NCBI GenBank assembly: GCA_963920525.1 | Contig: OY986438.1 | Span: forward strand, 127,285,420-127,349,419 | Length of the DNA stretch: 64,000 nucleotides | Reading direction: 5' to 3' | From: Dichetophora obliterata | Lineage: Eukaryota > Arthropoda > Insecta > Diptera > Sciomyzidae | Shown: positions 47,582 to 59,777 of the stretch, in pieces | How positions within the stretch are numbered: the stretch's first letter is position 1 | How the letters are laid out: every line of letters starts with the position of its first letter | Notes under the pieces: model-generated | The model's input: the letters and a program-made list of their open reading frames with translations, nothing else | Told to the model about the DNA's origin: nothing | Database searches by the model: none | Made by a program: the position numbers and the translations under genes

Positions 47582-48674
47582 TGTGATTTTCAATGTTGTA
47601 ATACGCTTTATATATTAAAAACAGCACTAGGTTAAAAAGCACTAAATTTGGTTATTTAATCAGTGCTTTTCGATGAAAGCCCAGAAATTGATATGTATTG
47701 TAATGAATTCAAGAACCTCCATAACCCGAATGTTTGATTAATAGAACCTATTTAGTAGAACATGTCAAATAAATCACATAATTAAAAAAAGTTATTTAAA
47801 AACATTCCAGGAATTCAATCCAATTCTCTTCTGCATTTGCTCTCACGCCTTATGTCTAAAAACAAAGATAACGTTCTTAAAACAACAACATTCATTCAGA
47901 AAAAATTAAAATTGTTACATAGACAATTTGCTGTTTTTTTCATATAAATTTCAAAACTTTAACAAAAATTATGCGTTATTTGAATGAAAGAATACATTAA
48001 AATATTTAATACAACAACAATTCCCATACGAAGTATAAAAGGTTTTAAAAAGTAAAATTTTTTGAGTGTAACAAATATTTTAAGAATGCAGTTCATAAAA
48101 ATTTACAAAATATATAGAAATGCCTATTGATATTTAGCTTTTACAGTTTTCTTTCTCAAAAGCGCGTGGTCCTTTTCATGAGTTGCTGCTTTTTAGCTTG
48201 AAATTACTGGCAACACTGCCCTCTGTTGTTATGTGAAATTTTATTAATAAATTTAAGCGCCAAAAACAAAAAAAAAACCAAAAGCCCAAATGGGAATAAA
48301 TGTCGCTTGACTGTCAGCTTGAATGAACTTTTATACATTGTTTGTGTGTGTGTGGTTGTTTTTTTTTTAATTTAAGATTATTTTATTTATGAGCATATAC
48401 ATTTTGGTGACATAAGAATTTAATTTATGCGATTCTTTGTGTGATGAAAGATGGGAATTTAAAGTTTGCATGACAACTTAGTCTTACTTTTATTACGGTA
48501 ATCCTGGTAATCCATTTTAAAAGTGTATTTATATATAAGAAATTACATTGGCTTTTATAAAGTGATGAGCTACATATTCAAATAGAATCATGTTAAATTT
48601 TTAAAAGAATTCAAGATTTAATAAAAAGTTCTATGAAATGTGTTGAGCATTTTTAGTTTAAACGAGCAATACTC

Positions 48675-48915
48675 AGGGCCGATTTTTCAGTGCGAGCTCA
48701 AATTCTAGTCAAATTAAACTGAGGTTAAATAACCAAAATTGTACATATAAACTCGGTTTTACTAGATATTTTAGCATTCGTTGAAGTTAAATTGACCTAA
48801 ATTATCATATAATGTGTTTCTTTTTTGCCTAAATCAAGTTTAAACGTCCAATTTTGGTGAGTTCAGTTCGGTTTAATTTGACTAGACTTTAAACTCGTAC
48901 TGAAAAACTGGCCCT
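48675..48915. mobile_element. Hairpin MITE (241 bp)
   Basis: The ends are AGGGCCGATTTTTCAGTGCG and the complement of AGGGCCAGTTTTTCAGTACG, with homology continuing through ctagtcaaattaaac. TCA overlaps the boundary on both sides and could be a 3-bp target duplication. There is no coding sequence. Confidence 0.82.
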
Positions 48916-49902
48916 CAAAGGTAAAGAAATATTTTAAAATAGCTGCAAAGTTTTAAAACTTTCTACTTTAAACTTTAAAACTAATGGTATTCGATTTATT
49001 CACTATCAAAGTCTGAATGTGAATTGTTACTTTATATACATATATAATATGTCATTACAACTGCAGTCTGTCACAGATAAAAGTACAAATATATTTACAT
49101 AACAACCCAAAAAACAAATGTATCTAAGTGTTTATTTAAAATTTTCTATGCTAATTAAAAATTTCAACTCACACATTTAAGCTCAGTCTCAATTATAAAA
49201 GAATATACGAATCACTGATTCGTAAGGTATTTATGTGATTTTATGTTTTGGGTGACTGTGTGCTTGTAACTGTATTTGACTTAATCAATTTTATGCAAAT
49301 ATCAACAGACACACTGAAACAAATTAACACATACGAGTATATCACTAAATAAACAACTATTGGAAAGTTTTAATTAAGCTCAAGTTAAAATAAATTCATG
49401 GATGTCTATCAATCTCTTGTGAAGTTATTCTGCTAAAATAATTGATGGAAGTCTTTCAATAGAACTTGTTATTGAACTTGTTATTGAAAGAAGATAAATA
49501 AGCTTTGCAAGAAAAAAAGATTAAATAAATTTGGCGCTTGAAAAATATTTCGAATAAAAAGCTATTAATAAACACTAGCTATACCTAGTATATACTAGAT
49601 ATATCTAGAGTCAATATCACCTTGTATCAAATAATTTTCTATGTGCTGTAAATCGAATTCCTATTTAAGTAAAACTCAAACCATTTTACAGAAAGCGCTT
49701 GCAGAAATGACGTACTTTCCTATGACAAGAATCAACAAGCTTTGATTATGGCAAAAGTTATTTTTAAGTAATAAATAAAACATTTTTTAAACTAAAACAA
49801 ATTTTTTATATGCCATAAAGGTGAATAAAAAATGCAAATTTTGAATTTTAATAATGTTTACAAAAAAATCAAATTAAAATATTTTTTTGAGAAAATATTA
49901 AC

Positions 49903-50068
49903 AGCCCAATCATGAAACTTTTCTCCCAGAGAATCGCAACAGGAAGTTTTTATTTTTAAGATATTAACATATTTTTTTACACCCATGAATATTAATGAAC
50001 ACTTAATCTTAAAAATTAAAACTCCCTTTTCCGGTTCTCCGGGAGAAAAGTTACATGATTGGGTTGAA
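49903..50068. mobile_element. Short hairpin element (about 166 bp)
   Basis: Arms of about 70 bp contain cccaatcatgaaacttttct and its near complement agaaaagttacatgattggg, then a shared tttttaagat. The loop is short. There is no coding sequence or clear target duplication. Confidence 0.7.
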
Positions 50069-50909
50069 GCGATTCGATTTTTTTTAAAGGAATACAAATA
50101 ATTTTTAACTATTTAAGTGTATTGTTAACGATTTTTTTAGCTCAAAAGACTCCTTTGAATAAAAACACTTTAACAAAAATGCAAAGCCAGAAAAAATAAA
50201 GACAAAAAAGGTAAAATTTTTTAAAAATAGATTTCTTAAAACTCTTTAAAAAAATCGAATAAAGTATTGTCTGATAAGCCCTAAGTTTTTTGCAAATATT
50301 TGATTTGAGCATTATGGTAGTGGACTCTTAAACTGTTAAAGTTACGAATATGTCTCTGAAGCAAAACGCGTTGGACGACCATTTCCGATCAACGAACAGT
50401 AAGAAAAAAAGGGTAACAAAAAGAGATTTTGACCTGAAATTTCGCCAAAGTGCTTCTACCGTAAATAACTTGTACTGTGAAAACTGGTAGTCGGAAAAAA
50501 CCACCCCACCTCTCTTACGAAGTGTAAGGCTTTCTTTCATTTCTTTCTTTGTTAACAAAGAGATTATGCAAAATTTTTAGTTGTAACTCAACTTGAAAGT
50601 ACTTCTGCGATGTATAGAAAATAGATGTGGTTTAACCAGAACAATATCATGACTCCAAATTTCGAAGTCCATCACAAATTTTGCAGACGGTTTTTTGAGG
50701 CAATTTGACACATAGCGCATACAATTTTTATAAAGCACCAACCAACCTTTCATTTCAATTCAATTCAATAAGATTTATTCATTAATCATGATATAACCAA
50801 AATAAACAATATTTGAAATACTTAAAGCAATAAATACAAAGTTGATTAACAAATATGCTTAACAAATTAAATATGATTAACAAATAAACAATATGCTTTC
50901 AACAACGCT

Positions 50910-53575
50910 TTGGGCAATTCACGCAAAGAATGGATACTTGTTAATGAAATTATAGGAAGATCATTTTCGAATGACACCTATGTAGACAGTATTGTTGTGA
51001 ATGGAGAAATCATTTCGAATAAGCAAAATATAGCCGAGCAATTTAATAAGTTTTTTGTTTCTGTGGGTGAAAATGTTGCAAACCAAAATATTTCCAACCA
51101 ATCAGTTTGTAATTGCTCCTATACAGATACTGTCATTGGTCAATGCTTTGTTTTTACGCCATTCTCGTCTTTTGAGGTGATTAAAATTAGCAGGTCATTG
51201 AAAGGTTCCTTTTTTGCGACTGAAAATAGTTTTTCAAGCAACCTTATAAAAAATATTGCTTTTAATATTGCTGATATTTTGGCTTTTTTATTTAATAAAA
51301 GTATTTTTGATGGTAATTTTCCGGTTAATTTAAAAGCTGCTGAAGTTATTATGTTGTTTAAAAAGGGTGACAGAACGTTGCTTAATAACTACAGACCGAT
51401 TTCGCTTCTACCTGTTTTTAGCAAAATTTTTGAAAAAGGTGCAAAATCTCGCATGCTTAGCTTCCTTGGGAAATTTAAATTTTTTAGCGAATGTCAGAAT
51501 GGTTTTCGGAAAGGCCTGTCTACTGAAGAGGCGTTGTTAAATTTTTGTTCAAATATTTACAATGGTTTAAACCAGAAAAAGTTCACTGCAGCTCTTTTCG
51601 TCGATCTGGCAAAGGCGTTTGACACGGTCGAAGATATAGGTAGATATTAGGTAGTAAACTATTTAAATGCGGTTTCAGGGGCTTTATGTTTGATTGGTTC
51701 AAGTCTTATTTGAATTCTCGAACACAAAAGGTCAAGATGAGTTCTTTTTTAAGCTCAACTAAAAATATTATCTTAGGTGTTCCACAAGGATCTGTATTGG
51801 GCCCAATTCTTTTTATTCTATTTTGTATGCCTAACGAAGCATTCAACAATCGAATGCTATGCGAACGATGCTGTAAGCAAATGGAAATTTGTATCCATAA
51901 CGAAGCTACTCGGTAACTCTTACGACATGCTTACGTTTCTTATGTAATTCAAACTGTTGTACAGAAGCAGTTGTCAAATGCGGCAATGCCAGATCAAACA
52001 TTTCAGAAGTTTTCTGTTTTTGTCTACTTAATTTAAAGATTTTTTAAGAATTTTGCTTCGTTTATTGTTTGCTGGCAACGCCGTTGTTTGGTTTATTTAT
52101 GTGAACAGCTGTTTTGTTTTTATTCAGTCAATTTATTTTGAACAATAAAGTAATTTGCTTATTTGTTTTCATTGTGATTGTGTTTTAAATAAACTATAAC
52201 TATTGAGCAAGTGCTCAATAATAAAGTGACATTGAAGTGTTAAGTGTTTAAAAAAAAATGTATGCAGCTTTAGAATTTTTTGATTTTGAGCAGGCTGGTG
52301 AACGCGAATTGAGGGTGCACAGGCGCAGGATGCGAGATTTTTTGCGACTTTTTCTTGCAGAACTATCCATTTTTTGAACAATCTAATTCAACGAACACAA
52401 CACAACGATAGCATTTGAGTATTAGTGTGATTTTGACGTTTGAATTCGCCATTTCATTGATCGTTAGGGATGCAAACTGCACAAATGTTACTCTGTTACG
52501 GTGTCGTTCGCCAGTTCAACAGCTGTTATCTGTTCGAATTGCAAATTTCAAAACCACTAACGAACAGTGTTTTGCACGAAATGAGTGTTCGGATAGGCAT
52601 ACAAAATAAGGGCATTAATCTGTATCAACTCGTTGTTGAAAGCGCATGACAAAATGTCCCTTGTGGCGTTTGCTGATGATATGGCTTTTACTTTTATTAG
52701 TGATTCCCCGCTTAATCTCAGTGCTGAGATACATTCTAAACTAGAGTGGCTTAGAATATGGTTTCTGCATCACAAACTGGCTATCAGTGATAAAACAAAA
52801 CTGATGTATTTTAGTCCTAGTGGTAAGGACTTAAATTTTAATCAAATGCATTACCATTGTGGCAAATGTAAAAAATAGTTGTGTTATTGTAAAAATTGTG
52901 AAAGAAATGAAGATGCAATTACTTTTTGTCATGATACTGAATGTGATAGTAACGGTTTTGTAATTGAAAGTGTTAACTCCTTTAAATATCTAGGAATCAT
53001 AATTGATAGTAGGCTGAATTGGCTTGAACATACTTGTGCTATCAAAAAATATCTATTATCTGTTAATCGGAGTATGTTTTGTCTAAAATCCTTGTGCGCT
53101 CGTAAACTTCTAAAAGCAATTTATTATGGCATTTGCCAATCAAAATTGGAGTATGGGTTAACTTGTTGGGGTGGCACCCACACCAACAAAATTAGGCCAA
53201 TTCTTATAGCTCAAAAACAAATCATTAGAAGAATTTGTGGAAAAAATCGTACTCATAGTAGCTTACCTCTTTTTAAGGAACTTAATATTATGCCGATTAA
53301 GCATTTAAATTGCTATAAAGTAATGAAGTTTTTTGTTAAACAGGACAAACATTTGGTGACTAGAAATTGCCCGCATTACAGACTTCGGATAAATAGCGAT
53401 AACTTAGTAGACATCCCTAGACACTCAATTATGCTTTTTTTGTCACTTTTATGACTCTGTTGCGTCGCGAATTTTTAATAACCTGCCACATAATATTAGA
53501 AATATTGAGGTTAACCATATCTTAATCAAATCAATCAAATCATGGATTGCGAATTTGGATTTGGATAACTCTTGA
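50910..53575 (+). pseudogene. LINE reverse transcriptase (ORF2), broken
   Basis: The frame runs from RKEWILVNEIIG through the reverse-transcriptase blocks: KAAEVIMLFKKGDRTLLNNY, RPISLLPVFSKIFEK, QNGFRKGLSTEEALL, ALFVDLAKAFDTV, ILGVPQGSVLGPILFIL and, after the insertion, VAFADDMAF. The catalytic Asp pair FADD is present. A Cys-rich stretch follows (HCGKCKK, a stop, LCYCKNCERNEDAITFCHDTEC) before FKYLGIIIDSRLNW. The C-terminal region contains WGGTHTNKIRPILIAQKQII and ends near 53575. Lesions are a frameshift near 51640, the insertion, the stop at 52876 and a frameshift near 53447. Confidence 0.85.
51819..52608. mobile_element. Non-autonomous DNA element inside the LINE (790 bp)
   Basis: Perfect 15-bp inverted ends TATTTTGTATGCCTA and TAGGCATACAAAATA bracket the stretch that splits ILFIL from INSLLKAH in the LINE protein. 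Inside, an open frame at 52258-52377 starts at an ATG and encodes 39 residues including GERELRVHRRRMRDFLRLFL. This faintly resembles the N-terminus of HARBI1-like proteins (RRRxxRD). Target duplication is not clear. The superfamily is undecided. Confidence 0.65.
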
Positions 53576-53864
53576 ATACTGGGCAAATTATTGGTAATTA
53601 TACTTCTTTATTAAATTGTTCCCCACTTAATTAATTAATTAGCCTTTAAAATTTTACTCATGTTTCACTCATGAGTTGTTGCTATAGTTTTAAGTTTTCA
53701 TATCAATTTCTGTTCAGTTGTTCTTACTATTGGATAGCATGTCGACACTAGCCCTCATAGCTACAGACATGCAATCCTGTTCATTTTAAGTTTAATTATT
53801 CTCTATGGCTTGTATAAATTGTAAGAATTGTAAGAAATTCAATAAATAAAAAATAAAAAAATAC

Positions 53865-54100
53865 TAACGATTATCAATACAAACAAGTGGCGAATGCAGT
53901 TTAACTTAGAAAATAACAATATAAAATAATTTTAATTTTAAGACACTTAGTGATTACAAATTAAAAACAATATGGTTATTTAGTACAATTTAGTGAAATT
54001 TAGTTTAGTGGGGCCTCCAATGAAAAAATTAATAAATTGAATAATTAAAGAAGAGTAAACGAAAACGATCATATATAAAAAAAAGTACAATCCACATACA
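53865..54100. other. Spacer between LINE and Helitron
   Basis: AT-rich sequence with nothing recognised. Confidence 0.5.
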
Positions 54101-56144
54101 TCTATATATATAAAACAAAGTCGGGTTTGTACCACCATTTATAACTCAAGAACGGCTGGACCGATTTTAATGATCTTTTATTTGTTGCATTTGTATTCAT
54201 ATCGAATAGCAGAATAACTATTAAAATATCGGAAACACTCAGGAGGCGTGGCACGTCCCATACAAGTCATATCTTCTATATCGAATAGCTTTGGAATTAT
54301 AGGTCGCACAGCAACGGAATTCGGTATTCGACTTTAACTTTCACTTGCCGTTCTACTAGTAAAATTTTATGGGCGTTAGATGTAGGGCGTGGCACCTTTT
54401 GTGCAGCCCAAATTTTCAGTATAACTTTTAAGCTAAAAGTCACACATTAATGAAACTCGGTTAGAAAGTATAGGCCAAAGGGGTGTGGCATCGCCCATAC
54501 AATTCAAATTTATGATATAGAATAGCTTTGGAACTAAATGCCGTATAATAATGAAATTCAGTATGGAGTTGCCACTTGGTGATATCCTTCTACTGGAAAA
54601 CTGGGATGGGCTTTGGAAAAGGGGGTGTAGATCCGCCCATACGCTTTAAATTTTTTATATATGGGTGATATCCTTCTACTAGAAAACAGACGGTCATTGA
54701 ACAAGGGGGTGTGGCTCCGCCCATACAAGCCAAATTTTTGATATCGAATAGCTTTGGAAATAAATATCATAGAACAATGAAATTCAGCATGGAGTTACTT
54801 ATTGGTCAGGCATTTTTACTGGAAAACTGGCAAGGGCATTGGAAATTTGGCGTGGCTTCACCCACACTAGCTAAATTCAATTCAATATACTTTACTGCAA
54901 AAACTAACTTTTTTACAACTGAAGGTTGGGTCGGTAGTCATCATACTTCGAAATCTAAACCAACCAAAAATATGCAGTGGAACCAGTTCGGTGATAAAAA
55001 AACTGATGATCAATATCATTCACTAGATAATACTCAGAGGAAAGTTCAAAGGTGAGAAAGTTCTCATTCCGAGGATTCCGATGATCCCAACTGATATGCC
55101 CTTTGAGTTTAAACGAATGCAATTCCCGATTCGTCTTGCGCTCGCCAAGATGATTAACAAATCACAAGGCCAATCCCTTAGTGTTTGTGGTCTGAATTTA
55201 GGCAATGCATGTTTTTCTCATGGTCAATTGTATGTGGCATGTTCACGTGTCGGCAAACCATCCACTTTATTTGTTCTTGCACCTAATAAAAAAACGAAAA
55301 ATGTCATATATCACAAGCTCGTATATCAAAATGTCGTATTTCAATTATAGACAATCAACCCGAGTGCACTTCATGCAGCAAAATACATAGCTTCAATAAA
55401 GTAAATGTCTTGCTGATCTGCTATTGAAATACTTAAGTTTTGTTCTTAATAAATTATTAACAAAAAAAATTTTTGTATTAATTTTATCACATTAATCTAA
55501 ATTATTAAAATAAAGGCGGCTTAGTTATACCATATACATATAACATATAAAGATCGGCTGGACCAATTTAAATAATCTCTTATTTATTGGATTTTTCTTT
55601 GCCCCAAATAGCAAAATAGCTTTTAAAATATCGAAAAAATTCACGGAAAAAAATTATATGAAAGTTAATTATCAACATTAAGAAAAATCATTTTCTGTTT
55701 GTTCGACCAGAATACAAATTTTAACGGCTGGACGGATATAACTCAAATTTGGCTCACATTTCACTTGAATCTTAGATTATGCTTTGACATAATTAGTTTT
55801 GACCACGCCTCTTCCACCCTTTTACAAGTAAGGGAAATCCACCAACTAGCATACTTTTTTTAGCGAAAAGCTTCGTTTAATTAGTTTTAAAAAATTCTGT
55901 AATTTTGACACCAAAAAATTCACATATCTTCAAGATTGCACAAATTTTTAGTACAACGTCTTTTTCTAATAACGCCGTTTCAAAACATTTTGAATGACAA
56001 AAAAACATTTTGCATATTTCCATACGCTCTACGTCAAAAGCTTATTTTTTTTCTGGCTAAAAATCGTTATCTTCTGAACGAATAAAACCTCAACATCAAA
56101 ATTATACGTTTTTCCCCCCGAGTAACACCGGGTATATCAGCTAG
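54101..56144 (+). mobile_element. Helitron with helicase remnant, + strand
   Basis: The 5' end is TCTATATATATAAAACAAAG and the 3' end is AACACCGGGTATATCAGCTAG. They lie between A (54100) and T (56145), the Helitron insertion site. The 5' part (54240-54870) has about four diverged repeats with ggcgtggcNNcgcccatac palindromes, gatatcgaatagctttgg and ccttctactRgaaaac. The C-terminal piece of the Rep/helicase gene follows. The 3' part has no coding sequence. Its 5' end matches the - strand copies at 13690 and 14040. Confidence 0.85.
55041..55350 (+). pseudogene. Helitron Rep/helicase C-terminal remnant (Pif1-like)
   Basis: The frame reads KFKGEKVLIPRIPMIPTDMP, FEFKRMQFPIRLALAKMINK, SQGQSLSVCGLNLGNACFSH and GQLYVACSRVGKPSTLFVLA, then NKKTKNVIY to a stop at 55350. 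This is the end of the Pif1-type helicase of Helitrons; INKSQGQ(S/T) and GQLYVAxSRVxxP are helicase motifs V and VI. The N-terminal replication-initiator domain and helicase motifs I to IV are missing. The surviving 100 codons have no stop, so the deletion may be fairly recent. Confidence 0.9.
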
Positions 56145-56145
56145 T

Positions 56146-59100
56146 TTATAATAAAACAGAGATAAGAGAGTTGATAGTAATTAAATCATAATGAAATAGC
56201 CATGATTTCACGTTATTGAGAAACAGAATTTTAGAACGTATACTACGAATATTATTAGGTAAAATATTGAAAAGTCTGGAAGCCACACAAGTATAGAAGT
56301 GAAAATGCAATTTAGGTAGTGAGATGGAGCAGTGACAAGATTTAAGTAATTTATCCTTAAATAAAGCTAGCATAGAATCTATTTAATAAATAACTAGATA
56401 TATTAAAAAAAACTCTTAGCACCTTAAAATAAAACAGAAATTTAATGGGTAGGATATTTAAGTTTTTAAATAAAGAAAAGCTGCTATCTAAACTTCTTTT
56501 TCCACAAATAATCCGAATGACATGTTTTTGAGCGAAAAGCAAAGGATTAATTTTATTTAAATGAGTACCACCCCAACAAAAAATGGCATATTGTAACTTT
56601 AAATGAAAAATGCCATGGTATATACATGTCAGCAATTTTGAGGAACAGAAAGAATTTAAAAGATATATCTGTCTTGTAGCACCCATGAGATATCTTTTAA
56701 GGGCAGCAGTGTGATCTAACCATGACATTTTCCAATCAAGTATTTATTAAGCCTAGATACTTAAATGTTTTAACGCAGTCAATGGAAATACATTTATCAG
56801 AGCAATGCCAAGAGTCATAATACGTTATTGAGTGATGCGAAAAATGACAAATATTGTTACCATATAAAAATTTTTGTACAACCTGCACAATGAAAGATGA
56901 ACTCTTTAAATTCTACTTCATTACCTGCTACATTGAAGTACAAACTAACTTGAGCGATGAAAACCAATGCCTCAGGAATTCCAAATCGTGATTAATGGCA
57001 CAGGTTAGATTTAAAGCCGAGAAGTTTTCAAAAGTGCAAGCTATATCATCCGCAAATGCTATGACCTTACTGAAAAATGGTAGACTATAAATAGAATTAA
57101 TATGTATATATAAGAAATAAAATGGGCCACAGAATGGAACCCTGTGGGACACCTACTCCAATATTAATAAAGTTACTAGGACTATTATTTATTTTCACTT
57201 TCTACAGTCTGTTAGAAAAATTCGAGCGAAACCAGCCATAAATCGAACCTCTAAAGCCATACTTGTTTAGTTTCAAAAGAAGTATTTCATGATCAACCGT
57301 ATCGAAAGCTTTGGTAATATCAATAAATAGAGCAGCACAGGCTTTCTTATTATTTAAGCAGTCGTAAACATTACTGCTAAAATTCAGAAGTACATCTTCA
57401 GTTGACAAACCCTCTCTAAAACCATATTGACAGTCACTGAAAAAATTTGATTTCCCTAAAAAAGCCTTTTCAAATACTTCAGAAAAAACAGACAGCAATG
57501 AGATTGGTTTATAATTATTTAACAGAGTTTTATCGCCTTTTTTAAAAAGTGGAATGACTATAGGTTTATTTATAAGTAGTCCGAAAAAATACCAGCTATT
57601 ATGCTTTTGTTAAAAATATCAATGTTGAAAACAATTTTTTTTACAAAAACATTAGAAAAAACATCATCAGATGATGAATCATCAGATGGTGTTTTTAAGT
57701 GGCTTTATTAATTTATACACTTCAAATGATAAAATTGGTTCGAAAAAAAAACTATTTGGAGAAAAAGGTTCCATATTTAAACATTTGCACGAAACGTTAT
57801 TAGGTCCAATACCAGCCCTACCAATCACATCGCTACCAATTTAAGCAAAAAATTTATCAAAAGCATCGGCTATATCACTAGACCCAGAGATCGCGGTTCC
57901 TTCGAAATTAATGCTGTCTGCTTGAACAATGCCCTTCGATTTATTTAAAATACTATTAACTAGCTGCCATTCTTTCCTAGCATCGCCTCTTATTTTGCTA
58001 AATTCATTTATATGGAAAGTAGTTTTGCATAATTTCACTTCGATGGAAATTTCTTTGCAGAGTTCTTTGTAACGTGCTTTCGCATTATGGTTACTAGGGT
58101 ACCTTGAGCATTTTTTGTGGAGCTTATTTTTACAGTGAGTTTTTTTCACTAGTTCCATTGACATCCAAGGTTTCAGATTTTTTAATTTAACATTTCGGTT
58201 TTTCAATTTAATGGTGCATGAATTCACATGCTGAAATAAAGTTTCAAAAATAAATTATATGCATTGGATGAATCAGGTTCTGAATAAACATTATACCACG
58301 ACTCAAAATTAAGGCTTGCGTTAAATAAAGAAAAATCAGTTTTGTTATAAGAACGTCAGGCTGACAGATTGTACTTTTAGGTCTAACTACATTCTCAAGA
58401 TACAAGCAAGTCAAACAATGATCTGAAAAATTTAGGATAGACACAGAACTGTAGATAGAAATGTTGCTAGAATGACTTAGCTTCACAAAAATATGATCCA
58501 GACATGTAGAAGAATTGGCAGTTATCCTATTTTATCCATTTATACAAGATTTTAGAACAAATGCAGAAAGCAAGAATAAATATCTCTCTACTACGGATGA
58601 ACTCTGCAAAACATTTATATTTATATGGCCCAGCAGTATAGCAATTTCGGATTTATCATTCAATAAAGGAGCATCCAGTTCACTCAAAAAAATGTCAATA
58701 TTCAAGTTTTTATGAAACCTATATACACAAAGGAAAGAACACGTTAGGTTACCGATCATTCAGGTAATTTTTTCCACATCGGAACTAATAAATTAAAAAA
58801 ACTAAAATCGCAATTAAATACATCTTTTACAAATACGGAAACTCCACTAGAAGCATAATTTTTATTACAATTTGCATAACATTTATACCCAGAAATGTTA
58901 AATAAAGATACTTTGAAATCATATATTCAAATTTCTGTGAAAAAAATTAAATCCGGCTTATTTTCAAATGATTCCAAATGTAATATAAAGTAATCACAAT
59001 TTTTTCTTAAGCTTCCAATATTTTGATGAATGATGTAAAAGCTGTTGGGTAGTTTTTTTTTGGTTCGATGAGATAACTTGGATGTTTAATTTATTGCATT

Positions 59101-59149
59101 TCGAAAGAGGAATATCAAACAAATGAACTATTGGATTAGCATTTTCCAT
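56146..59149 (-). mobile_element. LINE, nearly full ORF2, - strand
   Basis: The copy runs from about 59149 (ATG reading MENANPIVHLFDIPLSKCN) down to about 56146, where it abuts the Helitron. It includes endonuclease, reverse transcriptase and C-terminal regions in several frames. Its C-terminal end reads HFYTCVASRLFNILPNNIRS, parallel to SVASRIFNNLPHNIRNI in the + copy. The protein similarity to the + copy is clear but far from identity, so these are separate old insertions of one group. Confidence 0.82.
56160..59149 (-). pseudogene. LINE endonuclease-reverse transcriptase, broken
   Basis: On the - strand the apurinic-type endonuclease is seen as NIGSLRKNCDYFILHLESFE, NKPDLIFFTEIWIYDF and SSGVSVFVKDVF, then LLGHININVLQSSS (the GDxN block, with the Asp changed). 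ARKEWQLVNSILNKSKG follows, then the reverse transcriptase: CQYGFREGLSTEDVLLNFSS, AALFIDITKAFDTVDHEIL, GVPQGSILWPILF and VIAFADDIACTF. The Cys/His-rich insert is present (HCAGC, ICHFSHHS, WHCSDKC) ahead of FKYLGL. The C-terminal part has CWGGTHLNKINPLLFAQKHV. Frameshifts are frequent, at least eight by my reading. It cannot be active. Confidence 0.8.
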
Positions 59150-59374
59150 ATTTAATTAACTATTTTAAAACACGATTTAGATCCTCAAATGAATTTATAA
59201 CCACAACGTTGTCACCCTCTTTCTTTCGCAATAAAATTTTTCCATTATTAACCCATAATATTTAAAATTAAGATCGTTTTTAAGTTGTTGAGCTTCATTG
59301 AAGAGAGATGAAGACCTTTAAGTAATACGTGTCAAAGTTTTATGATAATCTCACATTTTGCTCACAAGTAACAG
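59150..59374. other. Spacer next to the LINE 5' end
   Basis: AT-rich sequence. Part of it may be 5' untranslated sequence of the LINE; nothing is recognisable. Confidence 0.4.
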
Positions 59375-59376
59375 TA

Positions 59377-59777
59377 AGGGTTCTCATCTAAGCATGTAAA
59401 CATGTAAACATGTATAGCACTTAAACTTTTGATGAGCGACAAAGTAAAAATATCGTAAGTGTCGATAAAATGGCGCCTGCGGCTGCGACAACATTATGAC
59501 TTTTTTAAATTTTAAACCTTTTAAAAATTTTCATTAACTTAGAAAAATAAATAAAACGTGTTCAAATTTACTTCAACTACTCTAAATATGTAATAATTAG
59601 CGCCAAAGTCAACCCTCATTCACACACGTAGATTTACATGCTAGCTTACACTACAAAATAGGCTCGGAAATGATGTAAACTCACGCCCATACAAATTTTG
59701 ACAGATAGCTTACGCGCATGTAAGTTCACAAGGTTTACAATGTTTACGGGTCAGTTACATGCTTAGATGAGAACCCT
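59377..59777. mobile_element. TA-flanked MITE (401 bp)
   Basis: The ends are AGGGTTCTCATCTAAGCATG and its exact complement, both flanked by TA (59375-59376 and 59778-59779). Near each end gtaaacatgtaaacat and gtttacaatgtttac pair further. There is no coding sequence. The target points to a Tc1/mariner-type MITE. Confidence 0.85.

Larger units (their letters stand above)
46923..50896 (+). other. Next Mp intron, first part
   Basis: Outside the three MITEs listed, this stretch holds no recognised gene. A (ttcaa)n tract at 50757-50772 followed by aagatttattcattaatcat looks like the 3' tail of a LINE in reverse orientation. The missing third endostatin exon was not found. Confidence 0.5.
50897..53864 (+). 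mobile_element. LINE, 5' truncated, + strand
   Basis: Sequence homologous to a LINE ORF2 begins abruptly near 50900 and runs to an A-rich tail at about 53838-53862 (aataaataaaaaataaaaaaa). The endonuclease half is missing, as expected for 5' truncation. It is interrupted by the insertion at 51819-52608. It is the same group as the - strand copy at 56146-59149. Its reverse transcriptase and C-terminal region suggest the CR1/Jockey side of the LINE tree, but I cannot place it further. Confidence 0.82.
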
